From the NCBI GenBank assembly GCA_963693315.1, contig OY856187.1, positions 79,372,796 to 79,436,795 of the forward strand: a DNA stretch of 64,000 nt, in the 5' to 3' direction. The position numbers and the translations under genes were made by a program. Position 1 is the first letter of the stretch; each line of letters starts with the position of its first letter. The DNA comes from Diogma glabrata (taxonomy: Eukaryota; Arthropoda; Insecta; Diptera; Cylindrotomidae). This document shows positions 1 to 10,253 of the stretch, piece by piece. Under the pieces are notes generated by a model. That model was given only the letters and a program-made list of their open reading frames with translations. It made no database searches and had not been told where the DNA came from.

Positions 1-237
1 AATTTAGATGAAACTCGGTATATTATAGGTTCTTGGTAAGACCCAAAATAATTTTGACAATCCACCCACACGGTAAAAATACGATTTTCTCGTATTTTCC
101 TGTTCGGACACTTCAGCCTTCATTACAGTTCAGTTTTCGATAAAGTTTTTGATCATATTTTGGAAGGTTTGAAACGATCCTTATATCACTCCTTTACTCT
201 GAACATTCAGAGCGAAAAACTGAAAACATATAACACT
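1..237. repeat. Flank of the outer Gypsy element
   Basis: No gene is seen. The first 60 bases resemble stretches in the diverged satellite-like region near 43.9-44.0 kb (both have a GAAACT-GGTATAT phrase followed by a run into AGGTT), so this may be a scrap of that dispersed family. The last four bases (234-237, CACT) are the left copy of the target-site duplication of the outer Gypsy element. Confidence 0.4.
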
Positions 238-582
238 TGTGGTGGCAACACTCGGCAAATAAAAACAAAATCACAACAACAACACTCGGCGAAATCAAAT
301 GTAATAAATGCACTAACGGAAGTCAAATTAATTTTTGCAACCAAAAATCATACCTTGTATAATTAGTATTAAAATAATAAAATGAATCTTAATCTCGTCG
401 AGCATACGATCGGATCGAATAAATAATATTAAATCGAATTAATTATTTTTATACAATTGGTTTTAATGTAAAATATTTACATATACAAAAGTGCTTGCCT
501 AATAAATTAAATCAGTGTTAAGAAAAATTACTTTCTTTTATTTATTAAAATTAATAGTGTATGAGACATTTTAGTCTCATCA
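238..582 (+). repeat. 5' LTR of outer Gypsy element
   Basis: 345 bp, TG...CA ends, with no difference from 22039-22383 when read side by side. The identity implies insertion too recent for substitutions to accumulate, or gene conversion. Confidence 0.95.
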
Positions 583-584
583 CG

Positions 585-606
585 TGGTGACCCCGATTTA
601 AACACG
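585..606 (+). promoter_or_regulatory. Primer binding site, tRNA-Trp type (gapped)
   Basis: It starts two bases after the 5' LTR. TGGTGACCCCGA (585-596) is complementary to the 3' end of tRNA-Trp, the primer also used by avian retroviruses. The next ten bases, TTTAAACACG, resemble the continuing complement (TTTGAACACG) after a gap of five bases. The tRNA assignment is from memory of tRNA-Trp sequence. Confidence 0.75.
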
Positions 607-1893
607 CCGGTACGGTTAAAACAAAACGACCATTACGCGTGGTATTGTACTGATTAAGCACGCCGGTTCACTTAATCTACAAATCGCCGACGCAAGTGAT
701 TAAAACAAAAAAACAGTGAACAAATGTCGTGTAAAATTACCTAGTATAAAATAAACCAAAAAAAAACGTGTTTCATAAAAAAATACATATATAAGTGACA
801 TAGTTGTTTAAACATAGTTACAACAAATCGTAGTCTCTCACTACGCAAGAATACAACATACTACTACCAGTCCTGGCAATTACAGCCCAACGTGGGAGCT
901 TCGGACGCGAAGCTACAACAATCATGTACCGAAAAAAAATACACATGCACCGCAATATTCTAAATTACATCAAAATTTATAACGCAACAATCCACATATC
1001 ATCAAAATATACAACTCAACAATCTACATATCATCAATCATCTTATAAAAAAACAGCAAACGGTTTGTCGATACCGATATTATTATATTAACCTTAAATA
1101 CTCAAATATTTTTTTCTCTAAATATAATATAAAAAAATAAAGAAAATATTTAAATTACAAATTATAATAAATTTAAAAAAAATATCGTTGCTCGACCTTA
1201 AATTTAAATAATATTTTATAATACCTTTTGTTTCAAAATAAAACTATAATTGCTAATTATTAAATTAATTTTTTTTGATCGATTTATAAAAATTTCATAT
1301 AAATATATTTTAGAAAAATATAAAAACATTTCGTCAAATACAAAAAGGTTTTCAAAAAAATATTAAAATATTTTTTTCTCATTACATATTCATTCATAAA
1401 ATTTTAATTTTTTTAGAAGAAATATTTATTATCCTTTATATTTCATTTTTTTTGATAATAAAATTTAATTTTCATTGTATTGTAATGGCTTTCGTTGGTT
1501 GATTATAATTATTTTTTTGAATATTGAAAACGAAATTCGGTTATTTTAAAGTGCAAAGTGATTGTGATTATTTGACCTGGTGGTGCATCTCTATCATACA
1601 TATACTCCTTTCGTATATCCTATACTATTATAATAGTTCAAATTATTGAATACAAGTTGTATCGCATAAATATAGATATATATACATTAAGTATAATATT
1701 TTACATAATTTAAAATTTAATTTTTTACATTCGGTGTTGTTTTGTTGTGATTTGGTGACATTCAGTGTTTTTGAAAACGACACAGTACAGAAGATAAAGA
1801 ACATCTTTTATAAAAAATTTTTTATAACATTACTCGATATATTTTGAGTGACTTATTTGTTTCATTGCTTAACTGTAGTTATCTCTTTTAATA
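607..1893 (+). other. Untranslated leader of outer Gypsy element
   Basis: About 1.3 kb of AT-rich sequence between primer site and gag start with no open frame of note. It has an imperfect local repeat containing CACGCCGGT (602-612 and 660-668). It presumably holds packaging signals, but I see no distinct structure to name. Confidence 0.6.
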
Positions 1894-1956
1894 ATGTCAT
1901 CCTCCGCCGAGAAAGATAACACAAATCCAACCGCTAGTGATTCCAAAAAAGGAATT
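1894..1956 (+). pseudogene. Outer Gypsy gag, 5' fragment (21 codons)
   Basis: The ATG at 1894 opens a frame rich in S, K, T and N that runs exactly to the insertion point of the inner element at 1956/1957. Bases 1953-1956 (AATT) are the left target-site copy. The same reading frame resumes without a stop at 18076, so the insertion, not decay, separates the two parts. The total gag would be about 306 residues. In its present state the fragment would read into the inner LTR and end. Confidence 0.85.
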
Positions 1957-4900
1957 TGTAATGAAGCGCTTTCTCACTGGCGAACCAATGAGAAGGACAT
2001 AGCAGGAAGCGTACCTAGCGAGATTGATTTTCTTGCCCCAAGCTAGCTGCAGCCCATGGGAACGATAAAGAAACCCTGCTACTTCAGCACAAATACAGAA
2101 ATGTACGCTATTAACGAAAATATTCAGAAATGGAAAGAAATACAAGTGGAAAAATGGAGACTCTGGCGACCCCGGTTGCGAAAGACCCACGATCAACACG
2201 TCCAACCCCCACGTTCACTCACATACGCCCACACACACACACACACACTCACATTCACACCCCTTTATCATTATGACCTAAGTAATAAAAATAAATTTAC
2301 TCACCCCATGATTAAACCCCGTCCTCCTATTCTGCTTCCCTCAGCCCTCCATCCGCACGTTGATCACGTTAGGAATCTCTCGAAAATATTTTGTATGATA
2401 AAAATGTTGAATGAAGTGGCACGTACAAACGTGATACGAAATGGTAAGTAGAAACGTTATGTAAATTCGTTAAATTTGGTTGAATCAAAAAAAATATTGC
2501 AATTGATGTAAAATATTGTTGAATCAAAAATGATGTAATTGGTGTAAAATATTGTTGAATTAAAAATGATGTAATTGATGTAAAATATTGTCGAATCAAA
2601 AATGGTAAGTAGAAACGTTATATAAATTTTGTAAAATTTTGTTGAATCAAAAAAAAATGACAAGTAGAAACGTTATATAAATTTGTAAACATTTGTTGAA
2701 TCCAAAATGATGTAATTGATGTAAAATATTGTTGAATTAAAAATGGTAAGTAGAAACGTTATATAAATTCGTAAAATTTTGTTGAATCAAAAAAAAATAT
2801 TGTAATTGATGTAAAATATGGTTGAATCAAAAATGACATGTAGGAACGTTATATAAATTTGTACAAATTTTGTTGAATCAAAAAATGTTGTAATTGATGC
2901 AAAATTTCATTGAATCAGAAAATGATGAAATTGATGTGAAATATTGGTGAATCAAAAATGATGTAATTGATGGATCAGAAAATGTTGTAATTGAGGCACA
3001 ATATCATTGAATCAAAAAAAAATGTTGTAATTGACGCAAAATTGCATTGAATCAAAAATGACGTAATTGATGTAAAATTCTGGCTGAATCAAAAATGATG
3101 TAATGGATGTAAAATACTGTTGACTCAAAAATGATAAGTAGAAACGTTGTATCTGGTTGTAAACATAAGCGCCGAATCAAGTTACAATCACAGGTGAGTA
3201 TGGTAACAAGTAAAGCAATTACGGACGAATACGTTGACATATAACGGTTGCAGGATGCGTTGAAATCAAAAACAAAATGTAATAAATTGTACCAGTACCA
3301 GTTAAATTATTCGTTGAATAGAACTGTAATAATTTTGTATCAATGAAGGCGAAGCAAAACGGTAAAAGGTAATTGTTGACGTATGCGTTGAAATCCAAAA
3401 AAAAGATGTAATCAATTGTACCAATACTAGTTAAATTATTTGTTGAATTAGAACTGTAATAATTTTGTAACAATGATGGTGAAGCAATACGGTAAAAGGT
3501 AATTGTTGACGTATGCGTTGAAATCCAAAAAAGATGAAATAAATTGTACCACTACTAGTTAAATTATTTGTTGAGTTAGAACTGTAATAATTTTGTAACA
3601 ATGATGGTGAAGCAATACGGTAAAATGTAATGGTTGACGTATGCGTTGAAATCCAAAAGAAGCAATAAATTGTAATAATACCAGTCAAACTATTTGTTGA
3701 GTTAGAACTGTAATAATTTTGTAACAATGATGGTGAAGCAACACGGTAAAAGGTACTGGTTGACGTATGCGTTGAAATCCAAATAATGTAGTGCAAATAA
3801 CAAACACGAAGGTACTATCATACAAATTTATTTAACAGTAATATGATTCACTATCATCTGCCAGTTAGATTAATTTAATTAATTATTCTATATATTGGTA
3901 TTGGAAAAAAAAATATGTTCATACGATGAAAAGAAAATTGTTCATCCATCTACCACTATATTAACATTATCAACTTCTTAGATTACTGATTTTGTAATTT
4001 GATATTCTACACTATAGGACAACACTATTCTTAATTAATTTAACAATTTAAAAGCTTTTATAGTTCGAGTTACGTTAATTATGACTAGAAACACGTATCA
4101 GAAAAAAAACCAAAACATGAAACAACTCCGTTACACCGAGTAGTTACGATTTTTCGATTTCAATTGGTTAGACTATGTCGTTTAGATTTTTTTTCTTTAA
4201 TAATTAATTTGATACCCTATTGACATTGAAACTTTTCACAGTTTTTATAACTTAACATGAATTTAAAACTTTTTATAATTTTTATAACTTAACATAAAGT
4301 TAATAATTTAGAATTTTTATTTAACAAGAATTTAATAAGTTAGAATTTTCATAACTTAACATGAATTTAATAAGGTAGAATTTTCACACGACACTAAAAG
4401 AGATAATAAGTAACTCAAATACCCGGCCTCAACATAACACATCCGATGTCAAATTGAACACGCATCAAAACAAAGAGTCACCATTGAAAAAAAACTCACA
4501 TGCGTCGCAGTTTATATACGTATATATATTGTTGGTTTTTAATTTACGCAACACAAACAAATAGAAATATTTTTATTTCGTTTAACATTTATTAAATTGA
4601 ATTTTTCTGTATAATTAAGACGTACCGTTGTGTGGCCTTTCCTTCTTGTTATTTGAAAACTCATAAAACGGCACAAAACATATATATATTTTTTTTTTGG
4701 TTTGTTAATTTAACTAACACGGCACAATAAATTCCAATAGAAAAAGGAAATCAAAACTAAAAGAGTTTAGACTTCTACAACACAAACATATAGATTTTAT
4801 TTTTTTGTTTGTTTTGTTTTAAATTAAACTAGCACAACACAACATATGAACTTTTACTCCAATTGGCCGGATTTTTAAAATTCAAATTTTTCATTCCCAA

Positions 4901-5890
4901 AATTTTAAATGCCAACTCATTAAATTTACAATGACATCTCCACAAATCAATGTCATGAATTCCAATTAGATAATCGAATGATAAATCAAGACTAAGAGAG
5001 GGAACGATGTACAGTGGCTCATTATATAGTCAAATTTTTTTCCTCGAAATAACTCGAATACAGTGTTTTAGATGTAATATAATTAATTTACATCAGATTT
5101 TCAAATTGTTGGGAACTTATTATAGTTCACAAAACCGTTTGCCATTTGACAATATTGTACGAAGATATGGTTTGGACACAGAATATTTCCGACACATCCA
5201 TAATATGTATAATTGAATTCAAAATGAATCAAATACAGATGCGATCAATGTTATGATGTTTAGACATTTAATAACTACATTCGGCAATATCAATACAGTG
5301 AAGTTCAGATCAATCACGGAAGGATTGTTTAAAGCAAAACACTCATACAAAGACAAATCAAATGTTTAACAAAGCAAAAATAGTAATTCATTGTATGTTG
5401 ACGATTGGAAACAAAATACACGTAGCCGTTATGAGGTTTTGAAAATTTCGTTGTTTCATTACGGTTTGTGTTTTAGAGAAAAATTCAAACCCAAGTAGTA
5501 TGGCGAGAACAGTCGAATGGAAATATAGCGCGCGTCAATTTTAGTGTGTGGTAAGATTAAATTCTGATTAAAGTTTAGCGGTTATACGGATGATGATTAA
5601 AGAAAATTATCAATTAATTCAAATTAACCAATATTATATTACATTAATGAATAAATAAATCAGGGTAATTAGTGCCATTTTCTTTCTCCTATACGTTTGT
5701 CCACCTATTGCAGATTTAGTCAGATTTTAAGAAATATAAGGACGCTATGAGTTAAGGAAACTACACGACACATGAATATTGATGATGAAGGGATGAGAAA
5801 CCATTACATGCGGTACGGATTAATATAAGGAACAACAACTAAGGAAGCTGCGACTATAATATACTATATTATCCCAGACTATCCATTACA
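1957..5890 (-). repeat. 3' LTR of inner Gypsy element (3934 bp)
   Basis: Matches 14138-18071 base for base at a constant offset of 12,181 except for one difference I noticed (A at 2691, T at 14872). It contains a (CA)n stretch near 2229-2250, a run of short AT-rich repeats at about 2440-3250 and a ~127-bp tandem repeat at 3254-3790. The open frames inside it are short and low-complexity and are not credible genes. At 3.9 kb it is much longer than most Gypsy LTRs. Confidence 0.95.
2440..3790. repeat. Tandem repeats inside the inner LTR (left copy)
   Basis: Two blocks. From 2440 to 3250, short degenerate units built on GTTGAATCAAAAATGATG and GTAATTGATGTAAAATATT alternate with a GTAAGTAGAAACGTTATATAAATT phrase-type unit. 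From 3254 to 3790 there are about four copies of a ~127-bp unit carrying TATGCGTTGAAATCC (starts near 3254, 3381, 3511, 3636, 3765). The same blocks are at about 14620-15971 in the other LTR. They explain the repetitive short open frames on both strands. Confidence 0.85.
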
Positions 5891-6683
5891 GAACAAGTGC
5901 TTTTTGGACGAACACCTACGACCAAAAAGAAGTTGAAAAAGGCATAGGCTGGTCGCCAATAGACCTTGTATATACATATTAGCTTGGTGAAGCACCTCGA
6001 CGTACCACAGATTAGCAATCAATGCGATCAGTATTACAAACTCAGTCTTAGCAGAAACAAAGTAACAAAGTATCTAAGAATAAAAAAAAACTTTTGGGAG
6101 GGGTATCGATAAAATCAGTATTCTACTCTATTGCAAGCGGTGGATAACTAACTTCTTCCAGACCCAATTTCGGGCAGATCTGGGGGTTCCCGAGACTCTA
6201 AAGTCACAAAAAAAATTTATTCAATCTGCTACAGATCGAAAAGAAAAAACACCATTGGACCGACTCCTTTAATGAAACATCCGACACCATTCCGCTTTTA
6301 CGCCATGCAGGCTCGCAACCCACACCTGAACTAACACGAGTCTCATACTTCTCCGACTGAGCTAGCCGGGCCACACTGTTGTACGCTTCCGTCCCAGTGA
6401 CTCTGAAGGCTGAAAAAAAAAACTGTTCACATAGGTTCAAAGTAACCAACTGAACCAAATTCAAATACGTTCAATCACGGAATTTACACTTATAAATAGT
6501 CAAAACAAAAAAAATTTTGAAACAAGACCCGAACACCAAAGTTGATACACACTCACTGAACTGTGAATTCAAGATGAAACTACCCTCATACTTTGTGGTC
6601 GTCGATAATCTTGACTTACAATGGCGGTGAAACACGCACGAAAGTTACTATCATACTGACAGAAAAAAAAATTATTGCCGATG
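5891..6683 (-). other. 3' non-coding region of inner Gypsy element
   Basis: 793 bp between the pol stop and the 3' LTR. No third gene or envelope frame is seen. It contains a tRNA-Lys-like sequence (6301-6371) and a stretch (about 6159-6214) repeated in diverged form in the leader (about 12162-12222). The bases abutting the 3' LTR are not purine-rich on the element's sense strand, so I cannot place a normal polypurine tract. Confidence 0.7.
6301..6371 (-). pseudogene. tRNA-Lys-like sequence inside the inner Gypsy element
   Basis: Read on the minus strand, the 71 nt begin GCCCGGCTAGCTCAGTCGG, the 5' half of eukaryotic tRNA-Lys including a perfect A box. An anticodon-arm-like ATGAGACTC follows, with three extra bases in the loop. 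Then comes a B-box-like GGTTGCGAGCC with one extra base. The 3' acceptor strand is degenerate, so a functional tRNA is unlikely. It lies in the 3' non-coding part of an element whose primer site pairs with tRNA-Lys. It could be a captured primer tRNA, the head of a tRNA-derived SINE, or a Pol III promoter relic. Confidence 0.7.
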
Positions 6684-9600
6684 TTAGGCACGAATGTCCT
6701 TGGAGTGATAAACACCTCTACGTTTAGAAACCAGGTCCTCCAGTTCGTAGGCGGAACCGCCTACCAACCTTATTACTCTGGTCTCAATAAACTTCTGTGC
6801 AAGTTTAGCAGATAATTTCTTACCGGCGTCACTCAAGATAAAGTTCCTTCGGAACACCGTATCACCTGGTTTAAACAAAGTTACTCGAGCTCGTAAATTG
6901 TATCTTTCAGCACTTTTGACAAATGCTTCGGCAGTTAAATCAAGAATTCGAATTCGAATCTTATTAAGATAATCAGGTCGCAGAATCGTTTCACCTGGAT
7001 CATGAAGACTATTCAATCGTCTCAGCAGTTCATATGACGAACCATGAGTCACCATAGGTATTCCAAACATTGCGTAATATGGGGAACATTTAAGTGTCTG
7101 ATGTAGGGAACAACGTAGTGCACAAGCGATCTCGCTCAAGTGCAGATCCCATTTAGAATGTTCCTCCTTTAAATAGGCTCTAATACCAGATAAAACACTT
7201 CTATTTACCCGTTCCGAAGCGTTAGCTTGAGGTGAATATAACGCTAGTAATGTATGTTTCACTCCGTGCTTCGCCAAGAAATCTCCAAATAGTTTAGACT
7301 TAAACTGCGTCCCATTATCGGACACAATAACTTCGGGACAACCAAATACGTGAAAGACATTGGTAGCCAATAGATGACAAATTGGTTCAGCGGTTAGTTT
7401 CCGTAAAGGAAATAAAAATGGATATTTAGTAACATGATCTAATACTACAAGAATAGCGATATTCCCGGCCTTTGAACGAGGATAAGGGCCAAGAATATCG
7501 ATATACAATCGCTGACCAATTCGTTCTGTTTTCATCTGAGAAACCATGGGAGCACGAAGTGGAACATTAGTCGCTTTGATTTCTTTGCAGGTCTTACAAT
7601 TTCCGATGTACGATTTAACCTGGGTATACATACGAGGCCAATAGTAAAATTTACGAATGTTAAACAAGGTTTTTGCTAGACCTCCATGAGATGAGGTAGG
7701 AGGATTGTGGGCCCTTGCAATACACTCGTCAGTGTATTCCTCAGGTAACCACAATTTCCAGACCTCACCCTCTGAAGGAATGTCAAGATCCAAACAAGCC
7801 AATCGTTTATAAACCCGACCAGAAATTACTTTCAGATCAGGCAATGTACCGTCTGCTTCGGTAACCAGATTTACCAACTCCAAATATCGAGAAGTGTTGA
7901 AGAAAGGGGAATTAAGATCTAATTCAGGCACTGGACATAGTTCAGAAATGATATCGACAGAGTCACGTCTTGATAGAGTGTCAGGAACAGTATTTAATTT
8001 TCCTTTTCGGTACTCAATATCAAAGACGTAACCCTGCAATTTCAGGCTCCAACGAGCCAATCGACCAGAAAGGTCTTTTTGTTGCATTAACCATTTTAAT
8101 GAAGCATGGTCAGTTATGATCTTAAAGGCCTGACCCTCGACATACGCTCTAAACTTCTTTACCCCCAGTACGGCGGCTAGACACTCTTTCTCACTAGTGG
8201 AGTAATTGCGCTGCGCAGAATTTAGCTTTTTGGACATGTACGCTATGGGATGTTCCATACCGTCCATGTCACACTGCATTAATACACAACCTATACCGTC
8301 GTTGCTAGCGTCGCACTGGAGAGTAAAGGGTTTAGTATAGTCGGGGTTTATGAGGACTGGTGCTGAGATGAGAGCATTTTTGAGGTTTACAAATGCTATT
8401 TCAGCTTCGGGTGTCCATACGAATTTATTAGAATTTTTCTTCAACAAATCTGATATTGGAGAGGACATAGCAGAGAAATCAGATATAAAACGGCGATAAT
8501 AACCCGCCATACCCAGGAAACGTCGAATCTGTTTGGACGTACGCGGTGTAGGAAATTCAGAAATAGCTAGAGTTTTATCAGGATCAATTTTCAACGTACC
8601 ACCTCCCACAACATATCCCAAATATTTTACCTCCGGCAAGAGAAACTTACTTTTTTCCACGTTTATCGTCAAGTTCGCACGTCTAAGACACTGGGAGATA
8701 TCTTCTAACAGTTTCAGATGGGCCTCAAAGGTATCTGTAACTATTAGAAGATCATCCAAGTATACGAAGACGCACGACTTGAGATGTGGAGGAATTACTT
8801 GGTCCATCAATTTGGTCATTGTTTGCGGCGCATTGCACAGTCCGAAAGGCATTCTTACGAACTGATACAATGGCCGCCCTGGGACCGTAAACGCAGTTTT
8901 CTCTCGGGAGTGTTTTTCCAGAGGTATCTGCCAGAAAGCGTCTTTCAGATCCAAACTGGAAATGAAATTACTCTGTGGCAGACGACTCAAGATTCCATCT
9001 ATCTGTGGAAGGGGGTAAGCATCCTTTTTAGTGACGGTATTGACCTTTCGGCTATCCAAACAAAGACGATTCTTCCCAGGTTTGCGAATTAAGACCACAG
9101 GACTTGACCATGGGCTGTTTGAAACCTCTATAATACCCAGAGACAACATCCTATCCAGTTCTTCTCCCATCAGTTTCTCAATGGCGGGCGATATTGGATA
9201 GTGTCGTTGCTTGATGGGAGCTGCAGTCCCCACATCAATAACGTGTTCCAACAAATGTGTTCGACCCAGACCCATTTTTGAAAATGATGGTAGAAGCTGA
9301 ATAGTGTTTTGTAGACGTGTTTGATTGTCCATAGACAATTCTGAAATTCCTGACTCCGTAGTCGAAAATGTAGGTAAGTTAAATATCGGGTTAAACAAAC
9401 CAAAAGCGTTAAAGAAATCTATACCTAGATATAGATTTTGAGTCAAAGACGGGATAATGAAGACATCCAGGGTTCTGACTTGGTTCATAAATGAAATCTT
9501 TGTTTTTACAAACCCCAAGATCTTCTGTCTTTGGCCATCGGCAGTACGAACTACGGCAGACGAATAAGTCAGAAGGTCTGGAGTCTGTACGATTTCTTTA

Positions 9601-10253
9601 GCAAAATCACCACCAATTACAGTCAAGGACGCTCCACTATCCAACAGTCCAGTATGTTGTTTACCCAATATTGACACTGTGGCATAAGATCTCACATCGT
9701 TGTCCAATTTCACAATAGAGGAAATGGTTTTAGTTTTAAACAAATGACGTTGTTGCCAATAAATACGAGAACGGAGCGCAGAGCGCGATGGAATTTTCAA
9801 AGATGATAATGAATCGACAAATATGTTTGAGCGCACCTTCAGGTATTCGTTCAATCGTTGTTGGAACGATTTGATTTTGGTCCATAATGGAGGTGGTTCA
9901 GTATGAACGGGTGTTCGTTTCAATAATTTCATACCAGTATCATGAGTGGGTACCAAATCATTAAAAGTCGCATTTGTAATCGGTGTTTCAGGGGTGACGA
10001 TAATGGAATTATTATCTGTTTCGTCTCTGTTTGAAATACTTACAGGTAGAGTATTCCAAGAGTGTTCTATCGAATTGGATGTTGAAGCTCGGTTCAACAG
10101 TGTATTGTGTACTAATAGGTTATTGGGACTAGTTGATGAAATATTTGAAGGATCAGGAGACAAATTAAATTTGGTCTTAGATGAATCTAAGACAGGTCTT
10201 GGGAGCGAGAAAAGGTGTTGGGATTCTGGCCCCCCCTTCGGTTTCCCTGACAA
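6684..10253 (-). CDS. Pol of inner Gypsy element (protease, RT, RNase H, integrase)
   Basis: Polyprotein of about 1189 residues. Visible in order: aspartic protease DSGA at about 205-208; reverse transcriptase at 370-560 with motif A SLDLKDAFWQ (433-442) and catalytic YLDD (498-501); RNase H at about 640-760 with acidic residues D648, E690 and D715; integrase HHCC zinc site H849/H856/C886/C889 and catalytic D919, D979, E1014 (34 residues between the last two) in an SERVNR context. The N-terminal 200 residues are S/T/N-rich linker. There is no ATG at the 5' end of the frame, whose first listed codon is TTG. It overlaps gag by 67 nt in the -1 frame, so it is probably expressed as Gag-Pol by frameshifting at 10247-10241. 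No stop or frameshift is seen inside. No chromodomain or envelope is visible. Confidence 0.95.
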   Translation of the reverse strand: MSGKPKGGPESQHLFSLPRPVLDSSKTKFNLSPDPSNISSTSPNNLLVHNTLLNRASTSNSIEHSWNTLPVSISNRDETDNNSIIVTPETPITNATFNDLVPTHDTGMKLLKRTPVHTEPPPLWTKIKSFQQRLNEYLKVRSNIFVDSLSSLKIPSRSALRSRIYWQQRHLFKTKTISSIVKLDNDVRSYATVSILGKQHTGLLDSGASLTVIGGDFAKEIVQTPDLLTYSSAVVRTADGQRQKILGFVKTKISFMNQVRTLDVFIIPSLTQNLYLGIDFFNAFGLFNPIFNLPTFSTTESGISELSMDNQTRLQNTIQLLPSFSKMGLGRTHLLEHVIDVGTAAPIKQRHYPISPAIEKLMGEELDRMLSLGIIEVSNSPWSSPVVLIRKPGKNRLCLDSRKVNTVTKKDAYPLPQIDGILSRLPQSNFISSLDLKDAFWQIPLEKHSREKTAFTVPGRPLYQFVRMPFGLCNAPQTMTKLMDQVIPPHLKSCVFVYLDDLLIVTDTFEAHLKLLEDISQCLRRANLTINVEKSKFLLPEVKYLGYVVGGGTLKIDPDKTLAISEFPTPRTSKQIRRFLGMAGYYRRFISDFSAMSSPISDLLKKNSNKFVWTPEAEIAFVNLKNALISAPVLINPDYTKPFTLQCDASNDGIGCVLMQCDMDGMEHPIAYMSKKLNSAQRNYSTSEKECLAAVLGVKKFRAYVEGQAFKIITDHASLKWLMQQKDLSGRLARWSLKLQGYVFDIEYRKGKLNTVPDTLSRRDSVDIISELCPVPELDLNSPFFNTSRYLELVNLVTEADGTLPDLKVISGRVYKRLACLDLDIPSEGEVWKLWLPEEYTDECIARAHNPPTSSHGGLAKTLFNIRKFYYWPRMYTQVKSYIGNCKTCKEIKATNVPLRAPMVSQMKTERIGQRLYIDILGPYPRSKAGNIAILVVLDHVTKYPFLFPLRKLTAEPICHLLATNVFHVFGCPEVIVSDNGTQFKSKLFGDFLAKHGVKHTLLALYSPQANASERVNRSVLSGIRAYLKEEHSKWDLHLSEIACALRCSLHQTLKCSPYYAMFGIPMVTHGSSYELLRRLNSLHDPGETILRPDYLNKIRIRILDLTAEAFVKSAERYNLRARVTLFKPGDTVFRRNFILSDAGKKLSAKLAQKFIETRVIRLVGGSAYELEDLVSKRRGVYHSKDIRA

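Noticed and set aside
2160..2180. TGGCGACCCCGG, resembling a tRNA primer site, inside the inner LTR
   Set aside because: It is not adjacent to any LTR end and is on the opposite strand to the element.
2056..3796. Open frames on both strands inside the inner LTRs (and their copies at 14237-15977)
   Set aside because: They are low-complexity translations of tandem repeats and a CA run, identical in both LTRs. No gene is expected in these positions.
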